This document shows, in pieces, positions 17,478-28,513 of a stretch of DNA of 64,000 bases; position 1 is the first letter of the stretch; every line of letters begins with the position of its first letter. Both the position numbers and the translations under genes were made by a program. The notes beneath the pieces are model-generated. The model ran no database searches. It was not told where the DNA came from and was given only the letters and a program-made list of their open reading frames with translations. Source of the stretch: Rhabdobacter roseus (GTDB lineage Bacteria; Bacteroidota; Bacteroidia; Cytophagales; Spirosomataceae); the NCBI RefSeq assembly GCF_014202275.1, contig NZ_JACHGF010000015.1, positions 54,237-118,236 on the forward strand, written 5' to 3'.

Positions 17478-18641
17478 ATGGAAGTGGCCGGGAAAATTCT
17501 TTCTACCAACACATTTCCTGTGGTGGGTATTGGGGCATCGGCAGGCGGCTTGGAAGCCTTTCGGAAATTACTGAAAGCCATTCCCGAAAAGTCAGGAATG
17601 GCCTATGTGCTGGTGCAGCATTTGGCTCCCACGCACGAAAGTCATCTGCCCGAACTACTGCAAAAGGTTACTTCCATTCCGGTATTGGAAATAGCGGACG
17701 AGATAAAAGTGGAGCCGGACCATATTTACATCTTGCCCAGCAACAAAATGCTGGTGGCCAATGACGGCGTACTGCAACTGAGTCCCCGCCCTACCAAAAA
17801 AGGCAAACTGAACCTGCCCATCGACCTTTTTTTTACTTCTTTGGCCGAGATTCACCAAAGTAATGCCATCGGGGTGGTTTTATCGGGCACCGGTAACGAT
17901 GGTACCCAGGGACTAAAAGCCATCAAAGAGTACGGAGGGATCACCTTTGCCCAGGACGAAGCCTCGGCAGCTCATGCCGGTATGCCCCAAAGTGCTGCCC
18001 AGGCCGGGGTAGTTGACTTCGTCTTACCGCCCGAAGAAATACCCCCAAAAGTGTTGGCCCTCACCAACCTCATCCATGGAAATGCGGGAAATGAATCCGC
18101 CACCCCGATGGCGGATAATGAGGCATTTAAGCAAATTCTGGCGCTCCTGCGGATCCGCCGGGGGACCGATTTTACCTATTACAAACAAACCACCATCCGC
18201 AGGCGTATTCTGCGCCGGATGGCCATTCACAAAAACGAAGCGCCGGCCGACTACCTGAAGTATCTACGGGACAATAAACCAGAGCAGGATAGCCTCTATC
18301 AGGATTTACTCATTCCCGTGACGGACTTCTTCCGTGACCATCCCGTATTTGATCATCTGAGCGAGTCTGTTTTTCCGCACCTGGTCAACAAAACCGCCGG
18401 TGAAGCCATCCGCATCTGGGTGGCGGGCTGCAGCACCGGCCAGGAAGCCTACTCCATTGCAATATGCTTCAAGGAATTTCTGGGCGGTAAGCCAGAACGA
18501 GTCCAAATCTTTGCCAGCGATCTGAGCGCTCCCGCCATTGCCAAAGCACGCCTGGGCCTGTATACCAAGGCCGAAGTGGATACGGTATCCCCCAACGACT
18601 ACAGGAGTTCTTTACAAAAACCAAGGATACGTATCAGGTAA
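17478..18641 (+). CDS. N-terminal part (CheB and half of CheR) of a frameshifted sensor kinase
   Basis: Contains a full CheB methylesterase domain: GIGASAGGLEAF with the catalytic Ser (about 17-28), QHLAPTHESHLPELL with His, and SGTGNDGTQGLKAIKEYGG with Asp. The CheR N-domain follows (IRRGTDFTYYKQTTIRRRI) and then the SAM-binding motif AGCSTGQEAYS. At 18603-18607 the frame loses one base, after which it reads 12 unrelated codons to a stop; the conserved continuation lies in another frame. A G lost from a GGG run would explain it. CheB-CheR fusions add and remove methyl groups on receptors or themselves. Confidence 0.8.
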   Translation: MEVAGKILSTNTFPVVGIGASAGGLEAFRKLLKAIPEKSGMAYVLVQHLAPTHESHLPELLQKVTSIPVLEIADEIKVEPDHIYILPSNKMLVANDGVLQLSPRPTKKGKLNLPIDLFFTSLAEIHQSNAIGVVLSGTGNDGTQGLKAIKEYGGITFAQDEASAAHAGMPQSAAQAGVVDFVLPPEEIPPKVLALTNLIHGNAGNESATPMADNEAFKQILALLRIRRGTDFTYYKQTTIRRRILRRMAIHKNEAPADYLKYLRDNKPEQDSLYQDLLIPVTDFFRDHPVFDHLSESVFPHLVNKTAGEAIRIWVAGCSTGQEAYSIAICFKEFLGGKPERVQIFASDLSAPAIAKARLGLYTKAEVDTVSPNDYRSSLQKPRIRIR

Positions 18642-20845
18642 ATAAGGACGTGCGGGACATGTGTGTCTTTGCCCCGCACAATTTTTTAAAAGATCCTCCC
18701 TTCGGCAGGCTCGATTTTATCAGTTGCCGCAATGTGCTGATTTACATGGAGCCCTACCTGCAAAAGAAAGCGCTCACGACCTTTCATTATGCCTTAAAGC
18801 CCAACGGGTTTTTATTGTTGGGTAAGACCGAAACCATCAGTCTGGTTCCCGACCTGTTTGCCTCAGTGGCCAGGAGCGATAAATTATTTTCCCGTAAAGA
18901 GGGGCCTGGTCGCTCGGCGCACCTCGCCAGCGGACAAAGTGAAACCAGCCTGAGCCGGGCGAACGAAAATCCGAAACTTGAAATTGGGCGTACCGACTTT
19001 CAAAAAACGGCAGATGACCTTATTTTGGCCCGATACACCCCCGCCGGTGTGGTCGTCGATGAGGCCCTGGACATTGTCTATTTTCGGGGCAACACCAGCC
19101 GGTATTTGGAGCAATCGACCGGCAAGCCCACCCATAATTTGTTATTGCTGGCGAAATACGGGTTGACCTTTGAGCTACGCAACCTGTTGCATAAAGCGCA
19201 AAAAGGGCAGGTGGCCGTCAGTAAAGAAAATATTCCCCTTCAGTTGGATAATGTGTCGCGCAGCATTTCGATTGAAGCAATCCCGCTGCCGACTACCGTC
19301 GATCCCCATTATTTAGTGCTGTTTCACGAAACGGATACCATCGGTCATCGGCGATCCGTGCCGCCGAAAGGAGGGCAGGCGAAAAAAAAAGATTCAAGCG
19401 CCAACCAGGACGTAAAGGACCGGCGCATCCACCAGTTGGAGCAGGAGCTGGCCCAGGCCCGTGACGATATGCGCGGCATTACCCAGGACCAGGAAGCCGC
19501 TAATGAAGCGCTGCAAAGTGCCAACGAAGAGCTGTTGAGCGGCAACGAAGAGTTGCAGAGCCTGAATGAAGAATTAGAAACGGGTAAGGAAGAACTACAA
19601 AGTACCTATGAGGAGCTGACGATTGTCAACCAGGAAATGATTAGCCTCAATGAGCAGCTAATCTCCGCACGGGATGCCGAAGGGCAGGCGAACAAACGGT
19701 TTCAATTCATTGCCGATGCCATGCCGCAAAAAGTTTGGACTGCCGATCCAGGCGGCAATATTGATTATTATAATCAAACCTGGCTGGCCTACACGGGACT
19801 TCACTTTAAGGATTTAAAAGACTGGGGATGGAAGCAAATCATTCATCCCGAAGATTGGGAAGAAACTAAAAACCGCTGGCAGCAATCCATTGACACTGGG
19901 GCTGACTTTGAGATGGAGCACCGGTTTTTAAATGCGGAAGGGCACTATAAGTGGCACCTCAGCCGGGGTTTGGCGCAAAAGGATGCAACCGGTGCCATCA
20001 GCCTGTGGATTGGCACCAACACGGAGATTGATCAGCAGAAAACCCACCAGAAAACCTTGGAAAAAGCCGTCGCCGAACGGACGCACGAATTGCAGCAAGC
20101 TAATCAAACGCTGGCCGATAAAAACGGAGAGCTTCAACAGAAGAATAAAGAATTGGAAGCCTTCACGTACGTATCGAGTCATGACTTACAGGAACCGCTG
20201 CGCAAAATACAAGCCCTGTCGGGTCGCATCCTGGAAAAGGAGACCTTGACCGAGCGTGGCAAAGATTCTTTCCAGCGTATGCAGAAAGCCGCCCAACGAA
20301 TGCAGCAACTCATCCATGATTTGCTGGCTTTTTCCCATCTGAATGCCGCCGAACGAATCGTGGAGAGCACCGACCTCCGCCTACTTGTGGAGGAGGTCGC
20401 CGGTGAGCTGAGTGACACCATGGCCGAAAAACGGGCCACCCTGGACGCCACAGAACTCGGCTCTGCCCCCATTATCGAGTTTCAGTTTCGCCAACTCCTT
20501 CACAATCTGATTGGTAACGCACTTAAATTTTCCAATCCGGAGGTCCCGCCCCACATCATACTCAAGAGCCGGATGGTACCAGGCAGCCAACTCCCGAACT
20601 CAACGCTTTCACCCGAAAAAACATACTGTCACATCCTGGTCGAGGACAATGGCATTGGCTTTGCCCCCCAGTACAGCGAAAAAATATTTGCCGTATTTCA
20701 ACGCCTACACGGCAGGAGCCACTACAAAGGCACCGGCATTGGCCTGGCCATAGTAAAAAAAGTCGTGGAGAATCACCAAGGCCTGATAACGGCCACCAGC
20801 GAGCCGGGCAAAGGTGCCAGGTTTGATATTTATATTCCGGCGTAG
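18608..20845 (+). CDS. C-terminal part (CheR end, coiled coil, PAS, histidine kinase) of the same gene
   Basis: The conserved CheR sequence resumes at 18608 (FFTKTKDTYQVNKDVRDMC, then DPPFGRLDFISCRNVLIYM); the first ATG in this frame is 18650. There follow a PAS-like domain (TPAGVVVDEALDIVYFRGN), a long heptad coiled coil at about 19495-19640 with repeated NEEL words, a second PAS/PAC domain (FQFIADAMPQKVWTADPGG), a second coiled coil and HisKA with phosphoacceptor in SSHDLQEPLRKI. The ATPase carries NLIGNALKFS, DNGIGFAP and GTGIGLAIVKK. No receiver is attached; the single-domain regulator upstream is the likely partner. Confidence 0.85.
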   Translation, partial: FFTKTKDTYQVNKDVRDMCVFAPHNFLKDPPFGRLDFISCRNVLIYMEPYLQKKALTTFHYALKPNGFLLLGKTETISLVPDLFASVARSDKLFSRKEGPGRSAHLASGQSETSLSRANENPKLEIGRTDFQKTADDLILARYTPAGVVVDEALDIVYFRGNTSRYLEQSTGKPTHNLLLLAKYGLTFELRNLLHKAQKGQVAVSKENIPLQLDNVSRSISIEAIPLPTTVDPHYLVLFHETDTIGHRRSVPPKGGQAKKKDSSANQDVKDRRIHQLEQELAQARDDMRGITQDQEAANEALQSANEELLSGNEELQSLNEELETGKEELQSTYEELTIVNQEMISLNEQLISARDAEGQANKRFQFIADAMPQKVWTADPGGNIDYYNQTWLAYTGLHFKDLKDWGWKQIIHPEDWEETKNRWQQSIDTGADFEMEHRFLNAEGHYKWHLSRGLAQKDATGAISLWIGTNTEIDQQKTHQKTLEKAVAERTHELQQANQTLADKNGELQQKNKELEAFTYVSSHDLQEPLRKIQALSGRILEKETLTERGKDSFQRMQKAAQRMQQLIHDLLAFSHLNAAERIVESTDLRLLVEEVAGELSDTMAEKRATLDATELGSAPIIEFQFRQLLHNLIGNALKFSNPEVPPHIILKSRMVPGSQLPNSTLSPEKTYCHILVEDNGIGFAPQYSEKIFAVFQRLHGRSHYKGTGIGLAIVKKVVENHQGLITATSEPGKGARFDIYIPA

Positions 20846-21132
20846 CGTTGCTCAACCCTCGCCCCATCCGCCTATGAGGGAATTGAACCAAGTCAACTTC
20901 GGGCTGAACGGCTTTACCCTATTAGATGATCAATGCGACTGCTGCCTACCCCGAAAAGTCTCAGATCGGCGCATAGCTTGGTACCTCGCCTTCATACTGT
21001 CTTCCGCCAAGCCAGGGAAGAGCTAGTTTTACCCTGGCGCGGTAGTAATTATTTTGGTGTCTGGCAACCACATAGGAATGACTTGCCACCTCTTGTATTT
21101 TTTGATAAGCAAGCCATGCATGAGCCTCAAAC

Positions 21133-21363
21133 ATGGTTAGGACGGATCATACAAAACATGTCAGACTATTTGGTGAATATCTTCTTTAGGACGCATTACG
21201 GCGTAGCTACACTATTTCTACCCAAGGGGTTGGTTCTATGGCCGTTGTTGTGGATCCTATTAGTGAAAGTGCGGTCAAGTTTTATGGCAAATATGGCTTT
21301 ACTTTATTACCAGATAGCGGCAAAAGGGTTCTCCCCATGAAAGTCATAGCGCAGCTTTTTTAA
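21133..21363 (+). pseudogene. Decayed GNAT acetyltransferase (TacA-type toxin-like)
   Basis: The frame ending at 21363 reads GEYLL, an in-frame TAG (21187-21189), then DALRRSYTISTQGVGSMAVV, VDPISESAVKFYGKYGF and LPDSGKRVLPMKVIAQ. This is the typical C-terminal half of GNAT toxins of DUF1778-GNAT modules, with the acetyl-CoA loop region broken by the stop. Just upstream, TWLGRII in another frame resembles the preceding conserved strand, so a frameshift is also likely. No antitoxin gene was found. Inactive. Confidence 0.6.
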
Positions 21364-21432
21364 TCATAAAGTACCTGCTACTAGCATAGCTCTTGATGGC
21401 TTAAAAACAAGGAGAGCATAAAAGCCGCCGGG

Positions 21433-23040
21433 CTACTCCGCGACCAACGCATCGAGTACTTTCCTGATTTTGGGATCGCTGGGGCGGGGGGCGTTGGCGT
21501 TGATGATTTTGCCGTCTTTACCCACCACCATGTAACGCGGAATGGAGCCGAGCTTATGTTCCTGAATGAACTTTGAACCCTCGGGCTTTAGGATTTTGAA
21601 ACTGTTCTCGGTAAGGTTAATTTCTAAGCGCTCGGCGGCCTTACTCCACTTCATATAGTTATCGTCGAGCGAAAAAAACACGACCTCCAGGTTTTTATGC
21701 TCATAGTCTTGCAAGATGCTTTTGGAGTACTTCATTTCTTCAATACAGGGGGCACACCAGCTGGCCCAAAAATCCAGGTAAACCACTTTGCCTTTTTTCT
21801 GTTCCAGCACCTCTTCAATGGTGAATTGCTCCCGGTTGAAGGCCATCAAATGGAGATCCGAAGGGGTGGTATTCAGCAATTTATCCCGCTCGTATTTGGC
21901 CTGGGCTTGCTGAATGAGACGGGCATCCGTCACGGAATTGACAAATGCCTTTAAGTAGGTATCCGTTTCGTCCGGAAAGAAGTTGTCAATTTTACCCAGG
22001 CTGAGAAAGAGCAACTGATCTTTCACCGCCGGACTCAGTAGGGAAGAGTGTTGGGCCAGCGAGAAGCTTTCCTTCGGATCTCGGAAATAATAGTGATTCG
22101 CTACGGTCCATTGGGCCCGCGAGGTGATGTATTTTTTCTCAAAATGATCCAGGCATTGGTTAAAATAGGTATCCTGAAAACGCAGGTTTTTGAAGCTACC
22201 CGTAAGCGCGCGGGCCGCCTGGGTAGAATCCATCGAGCCCGACATGATGGCTAGTTTGAGAGGCAAATGGGCGTACTTTTGCTGATAAAAACGATAGACG
22301 TCGTCCGAAATGTGTTTATGGGCATGTAGTGAATCGAGTACCTGCTGGCTGTTCCTTTTCAGATCGTTCGCCGAAGGAAGAAGGTCGCTCCCCATTTGAT
22401 TTTCAAGGGTTTCGAGGTATAAGCCTTTTTCATAGCCTTTCCTGGCGCTTTGCCTTTCGCTCTCTTTTGGATCATCAAAGAAATACTTGAAAGCTGTCAT
22501 ACGGGTATCATCCGCCATGCCCGCGGTCAGGTAAGCGCCCGGGTACTTTTGGTTGATGATGGCTTCGACGTTTAGATCGTGGGGCGCGTAGGTACCCGCT
22601 GCATGCTTGATGACGACGGGTTTAGCGGGGTCGAAGCTCATCACCAGGGAATCACCCTTATGGACCAAAAAGTCTTGGAACTCAAAATAGCTCAGGTACC
22701 TTCTGAGTATGGCCCGATCTGACGAAGTGGTATAAGCCGCCGCTTTATTTTTCGCTATTTCATCAAACCAATAGCCTTCGCGTTCAAAGCCGTCATAAAA
22801 GACAACATACTCAAGCCTTCCCGTATTTCGCTTGGTTTTTGTATTCAGCGCACTGTTGAAGACGGGCTTATCAACAAACTGAATATGCACAACGCCCGGC
22901 TCTGTGTTTTGAGGGGTACTTTCAGGAGGGGCTTCAGCCGTGGTTTTGTCTTGGGACGAAGGCTTACCGCAGCTGAGCAATAAAGTAAGCGCGAGCAGGC
23001 TGCTCAAGCCGGAAAGGGAGAGGGCGAGGATTTTTGTCAT
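21433..23040 (-). CDS. Thioredoxin-fold (TlpA/ResA-like) lipoprotein
   Basis: 535 residues. Lipoprotein signal with lipobox LLLSC (Cys about 24). A long, mostly helical, family-specific region occupies about 50-390; the C-terminal thioredoxin domain begins near 400 (FTIEEVLEQKKGKVVYLDFW) with the redox motif WCAPC (about 425) and the cis-proline strand GSIPRYMVVGKDG. It faces the periplasm and likely reduces disulfides, for example of cytochrome apoproteins or exported enzymes. The large N-terminal domain is common in Bacteroidota TlpA-like proteins and of unknown role. Confidence 0.88.
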   Translation of the reverse strand: MTKILALSLSGLSSLLALTLLLSCGKPSSQDKTTAEAPPESTPQNTEPGVVHIQFVDKPVFNSALNTKTKRNTGRLEYVVFYDGFEREGYWFDEIAKNKAAAYTTSSDRAILRRYLSYFEFQDFLVHKGDSLVMSFDPAKPVVIKHAAGTYAPHDLNVEAIINQKYPGAYLTAGMADDTRMTAFKYFFDDPKESERQSARKGYEKGLYLETLENQMGSDLLPSANDLKRNSQQVLDSLHAHKHISDDVYRFYQQKYAHLPLKLAIMSGSMDSTQAARALTGSFKNLRFQDTYFNQCLDHFEKKYITSRAQWTVANHYYFRDPKESFSLAQHSSLLSPAVKDQLLFLSLGKIDNFFPDETDTYLKAFVNSVTDARLIQQAQAKYERDKLLNTTPSDLHLMAFNREQFTIEEVLEQKKGKVVYLDFWASWCAPCIEEMKYSKSILQDYEHKNLEVVFFSLDDNYMKWSKAAERLEINLTENSFKILKPEGSKFIQEHKLGSIPRYMVVGKDGKIINANAPRPSDPKIRKVLDALVAE

Positions 23041-23188
23041 GGGGAAGTTGGCTATGGAATGGATTCATACGTATGCGCGATTTATTAACTAGCTATACCC
23101 TAACGCGATCCCGCTACCCGTTTTCCTCTGCGCTGCTGTGCCGCTTAGGTACCCTAAACAATTTTCTGTTTGCCCTGTCTTCCCCTCA

Positions 23189-23845
23189 TCAAGCCGGAAC
23201 GGCGGTGATTTTCTGCGCCACGTTCTTGTGAAAAGAAGCGATCACGCGGCCGTGCAGGAAGGGATACAGGTACTTTTCACGGATGAGCGAGGGGCAGCTA
23301 CCCTTGTAGAGCGTCCGGTGAACTACCTCCGTAGCGCCCTCAGCGGCGGTCCGGAACGAAAGCCGCTGGCTGCCTTCGGTCTTGCCGCCTTCGATGTACG
23401 AAAACTCAATGTACTTCTCGGCCTCGTTGATGGCCGTAATTTTGTGCGCCACCGCAATGTTAACCAGCCCCCAGAATAGACTAATATTCAGAAAAATGAT
23501 TTGCCCGGTTTTAAGGCCGTCGTAATCGTCTTCGAGGTAGGTGAGCTCCTGTTCCTGCTGGCAATACTGGCAGCCAAACGACACCATCGGACTGCGCCAG
23601 GTGTCGCGCGGGGGGATGCTCAGGTAGGTACGCCACACCTGCTCCAGCGGCTGCTCCACCCGAAACGTACGGCTGTGCTCGTAGTAGTGGTCGGCGGAGG
23701 CCGGATTGTAGTTGGTTGCTTTCAGCTTCTTGAAATCCTTGACTTGGCACAGATTCCGTTCCTGGAGGTAGGCCTGGATGGTTTTCTGAGGAATGCGTTC
23801 AAAATCGACGGTGGGGGTGTTTCCGGAGCGTTTAGTAAAAGTCAT
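23189..23845 (-). CDS. Hypothetical protein with SRPBCC-like features
   Basis: 218 residues, no signal peptide. A short N-terminal region is followed by SRTFRVEQPLEQVWRTYLSI, a pattern like the first strand and helix of START/SRPBCC ligand-binding folds, then LKTGQIIFLNISLFWGLVNI, KYIEFSYIEGGKTEGSQRL and a final helix (YLYPFLHGRVIASFHKNVAQ). The strand-helix order fits a lipid- or polyketide-binding cavity but no family is certain. Cys pair in GCQYCQQE. Same strand as, but not overlapping, the genes on either side. Confidence 0.65.
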   Translation of the reverse strand: MTFTKRSGNTPTVDFERIPQKTIQAYLQERNLCQVKDFKKLKATNYNPASADHYYEHSRTFRVEQPLEQVWRTYLSIPPRDTWRSPMVSFGCQYCQQEQELTYLEDDYDGLKTGQIIFLNISLFWGLVNIAVAHKITAINEAEKYIEFSYIEGGKTEGSQRLSFRTAAEGATEVVHRTLYKGSCPSLIREKYLYPFLHGRVIASFHKNVAQKITAVPA

Positions 23846-23936
23846 GGATGGGAGCTGTGCTGCGAATGGTACCTGAATCTCTAACGAAGAAAGGGTATTT
23901 TTGGCATAAACTACTTATAAAAAACCTTCGATAAGC

Positions 23937-24506
23937 TTAGGAATGGGTAGTTTGCTTGGTCAGGCCCAGCGGAGTGGGCAGGCCGTCGAGGCTGGTGAGG
24001 TTGTTCTGTTTTACATACTGAGCCAGCCCGGTTTCCCCCTTTTTTTCGGCCCAGTCGAAGTGAATATCCCGCTCACCGACGTACTCAAAAAGCGGTACCC
24101 CAAAGCCGCAGGAGGTTTGTACCAGCTCGATGTCGGCCAGGATGAGCTGGCGGGTACTGGGGTAGATCGTAAAAAGCGGCGCGTAGTGGTCCCAATCCGC
24201 CGTGCCGGGCAGTACCGTGCGCCCTTGGCCGTAGAGCCGCAGGATGTTGGGGGCGCCTTCAAAGGAGCAAAACATGAAGGTGATACGGCCGTTTTCGAGC
24301 GTGTGGGCGGAGGTTTCGTTGCCGCTACTCACCAGGTCCATGTACCCCACCTGGCTCTCCGAAAGTACCCGAAAGCAATCCAGGCCCTTGGGCGAGAGGT
24401 TGACGTGTCCGTCGGCGCTGAGCGGGGCCGTACTGACGAAGAAGATGTGCTGCTTTTCAATAAACTCCCGGTGGGCGGGTTTGATGAAATCGTGAAATTT
24501 ACCCAT
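23937..24506 (-). CDS. Pyridoxamine 5'-phosphate oxidase-family protein
   Basis: 189 residues from ATG 24506 (MGKFHDFI); a start at 24593 would add an unlikely extension. Matches the general-stress PNPOx-like group: FIEKQHIFFVSTAPLSADGH, VNLSPKGLD, ALT-type strand GRITFMFCSFEGAPNILRLY and GQGRTVLPG, then LVQTSCGFGVPLFEYVGER. The split-barrel binds FMN or a related flavin. The family is broad, so the substrate is unknown. A GC-rich single gene, divergent from the pirin gene downstream. Confidence 0.88.
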   Translation of the reverse strand: MGKFHDFIKPAHREFIEKQHIFFVSTAPLSADGHVNLSPKGLDCFRVLSESQVGYMDLVSSGNETSAHTLENGRITFMFCSFEGAPNILRLYGQGRTVLPGTADWDHYAPLFTIYPSTRQLILADIELVQTSCGFGVPLFEYVGERDIHFDWAEKKGETGLAQYVKQNNLTSLDGLPTPLGLTKQTTHS

Positions 24507-24736
24507 AGCTAATGGAAGAGGATGGATCTTGAATAAAACACGTCTAGCGCGTGTATAGCCTGCCAGACTAGCACGAATGTAGCAAATTATCAAACAGGTA
24601 CTTGTATAAAACGCGGCAAAATGACCTTCGCTAGCCGCACAAGGTTGTGCTCCCGGCTGGGACGACGTATATTGCAGTAGCTAAAGCAGAAGCCACAAAA
24701 GAGAGGTACCTACAAACTACAAACTCAACACCCGAT

Positions 24737-25633
24737 ATGTCCAACCTGACCATGATCATTGAGGAGCGGCCCGCCGATATTGGCAATTTCCTCGTAGGCC
24801 GTTTGCTTCCCTTCAAAGGAAAAAGAATGGTAGGCCCCTTTATTTTCATTGACCACATGGGTCCCGTCGCCATGGATGCCACCGACAACGTCGACATCGG
24901 ACCGCACCCGCACATTGGGCTTTCTACGCTGACGTACCTCTTCGAAGGCGCCGTACTGCACCGCGACTCGCTGGGAACGGAAGTGGAAATCATGCCCGGC
25001 CAGGTAAACTGGATGACCGCCGGAAAAGGCGTGGTGCATTCGGAGCGTACGCCCGAGCGCCTCCGGGGTACTTCCAAAAACCTACACGGCCTACAAATTT
25101 GGGTGGCCCTACCCAAGGCGCTTGAAAACATGGATCCGGCTTTTTACCACGCGGAGGCCTCCGAACTACCTGCCTGGGAACAAAACGACGTTGCCTACAA
25201 GTTGCTGGCCGGTACGTTCCGGGGGCATGAGTCGCCGATTCCGGTGTACAGCCCACTTTTCTTACTGGAAATAACCTCCAACGTCCGGCAACGGATCGAC
25301 ATCGGCGCTGATCTTTTTGGCGAAGTAGGTATGTACATTCTGGAAGGAGCGGTGCAGTGCGAAGGTACCTGGCACGAGCCTAAGCGGATTCTGGTAACCA
25401 AGCATACCCAGCTGTGTGCCTTTGTAATGGAGGCGGGTAGTACGGTGTACCTCTTTGGGGGAGAGCCTTTTGCGGAAGAAAGGTACATTTACTGGAACTT
25501 CGTGGCCAGCGACCTACAGACGATCGAAAAAGCCAAAGCCGATTGGCAAAACCAACGTTTTCCCACCATCGAAGGCGAATCCGACCCCGTGCCACTTCCC
25601 GGAACCCCTCCCGGCTTGCGGCAAAAACTATAG
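24737..25633 (+). CDS. Pirin-family protein (bicupin)
   Basis: 298 residues from ATG 24737. Metal-binding cupin motif in PHPHIGLSTLTYLFEG (His about 56 and 58), with the third His and the Glu in GKGVVHSE (about 100-107), as in human pirin and bacterial YhhW-type quercetinases. A second, degenerate cupin at about 170-250 (PVYSPLFLLEI, VGMYILEGAVQCEG). Iron-binding dioxygenase activity on flavonoids has been shown for some members, others act in regulation; here only the fold is certain. Intergenic 24507-24736 separates it from the divergent PNPOx gene. Confidence 0.9.
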   Translation: MSNLTMIIEERPADIGNFLVGRLLPFKGKRMVGPFIFIDHMGPVAMDATDNVDIGPHPHIGLSTLTYLFEGAVLHRDSLGTEVEIMPGQVNWMTAGKGVVHSERTPERLRGTSKNLHGLQIWVALPKALENMDPAFYHAEASELPAWEQNDVAYKLLAGTFRGHESPIPVYSPLFLLEITSNVRQRIDIGADLFGEVGMYILEGAVQCEGTWHEPKRILVTKHTQLCAFVMEAGSTVYLFGGEPFAEERYIYWNFVASDLQTIEKAKADWQNQRFPTIEGESDPVPLPGTPPGLRQKL

Positions 25634-25668
25634 TTTCCTGAAGGCTATCAATTCTTCAAAAAAACTGG

Positions 25669-26355
25669 CTACCGATCCGACAGCGCGAAGCTAACCGCCA
25701 GGTAGGGGAGGGCGTAGGTCGTCGAGAAATTCCTTTGCCAGTTGTCGAGGGGTACTTTGGTTCGGTAGGCCTGACGGCCGTAGAGGTAGGCTACTTTTAC
25801 GCCTACGGCTCTGGATACCCACAGCCGCGCGTAAATCTCCGACTGGCCGCTGCTGCCCGGCCACGCCAGCGGTAGGGTACTTAGCATGACCGGCCTGCTG
25901 GGGACTAACCCCTGATAGTAGGCCGCTCCCTCACCGGGTGTAGGGGTACTTTTCTGGTAAAAGGCATCTCGCTTCCGTCCCCACGACACCCCCACCAGAT
26001 CGGTATGCAAACCCAGGTCAATGGGACCCAATCGCAGGCTTGCGCCCGCCATCAGGCTTAGCCCCTGCGCCGACTGGCGTCTGTAGTAGAGGGTGTCTTT
26101 GGGCGTACTTGAGCGAGCAGAAAGCAAGGTAACTTCGCCCCCATAAAAGCCCCAGGCGCGCAGGCCCAGCCCCAGATGAAGCCAGGGTGCCCTGTGCATA
26201 CTTACCTCTTCGGAGTAAGCCACCGAAGGTACCCCCTGCGTGCGGCTAAATCCGGTGCCCACATCCAGTGCCGCCCGCACCTTGGATTGCTGCTGGGCAT
26301 AGCCAAGGGTACTTGTCAGCAGCATGATCGTCAAAAATGGGTAGTTGTGTCTCAT
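25669..26355 (-). CDS. Hypothetical outer-membrane beta-barrel protein
   Basis: 228 residues with a signal peptide (PFLTIMLLTSTLGYA). The mature part alternates polar and hydrophobic residues with many Gly/Tyr/Trp (AALDVGTGFSRTQG, HLGLGLRAWGFYGGEV, GLSLMAGASLRLGPIDLGLH, IYARLWVSRAVGVKVAYLYG) and ends in a terminal strand LPYLAVSFALSDR. This is the look of a small porin-like or OmpA-type barrel of 8-10 strands. No family named. Convergent with the pirin gene, 35 bases apart. Confidence 0.7.
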   Translation of the reverse strand: MRHNYPFLTIMLLTSTLGYAQQQSKVRAALDVGTGFSRTQGVPSVAYSEEVSMHRAPWLHLGLGLRAWGFYGGEVTLLSARSSTPKDTLYYRRQSAQGLSLMAGASLRLGPIDLGLHTDLVGVSWGRKRDAFYQKSTPTPGEGAAYYQGLVPSRPVMLSTLPLAWPGSSGQSEIYARLWVSRAVGVKVAYLYGRQAYRTKVPLDNWQRNFSTTYALPYLAVSFALSDR

Positions 26356-26586
26356 GAGGTTAGGAGTGAGGTGGATGCAGCAGCGCTACCGGTCGCTTGG
26401 GACTACTATAAACGTACTAAAACAACTTTAGGATTACCGGTCCTGGCGATAAATATTATCGAATGGTACCTGTCTGGTTAAAAAGACGACGGACTTTTGG
26501 GGTAGATTTTCGATGCGATACCTGAAAATACTACTTTTGTAGCTTAGAAGCGGTACTACCGGTTGGTGATTCCGCTTTGTACCTAA

Positions 26587-28242
<1,656 letters not shown>

Positions 28243-28513
28243 GGGTACTTTGGATATATAATGTGCCTTTTTAAAAAGGTAGTTAAAGAAAGCCTGATAC
28301 TAGGACAAAATACGGGTCCGAACCATTGATAAGTTTTCTTTAAACATTAGACTGCTACGCGGCCAATCAGCGCATAGCTTGTGTTTATTTATCAGCCGGG
28401 TTAAAAACAAAGAGTTATATTTTTCATAGTTCTAAATTGAGTAGATTTGTAGTAGCTGCCGCAGGAGCTTCTGTCCAGAAGTAGCCGCGGCGTGAAGGAT
28501 AATTGGCCCAACC
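28243..28513. other. Intergenic region after pgi
   Basis: AT-rich 270 bases with the self-complementary CCTTTTTAAAAAGG at about 28265 and a TAGATTTG word at 28442-28449 that fits the -7 consensus for the DUF3667 gene. Nothing else was recognised. Confidence 0.35.
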
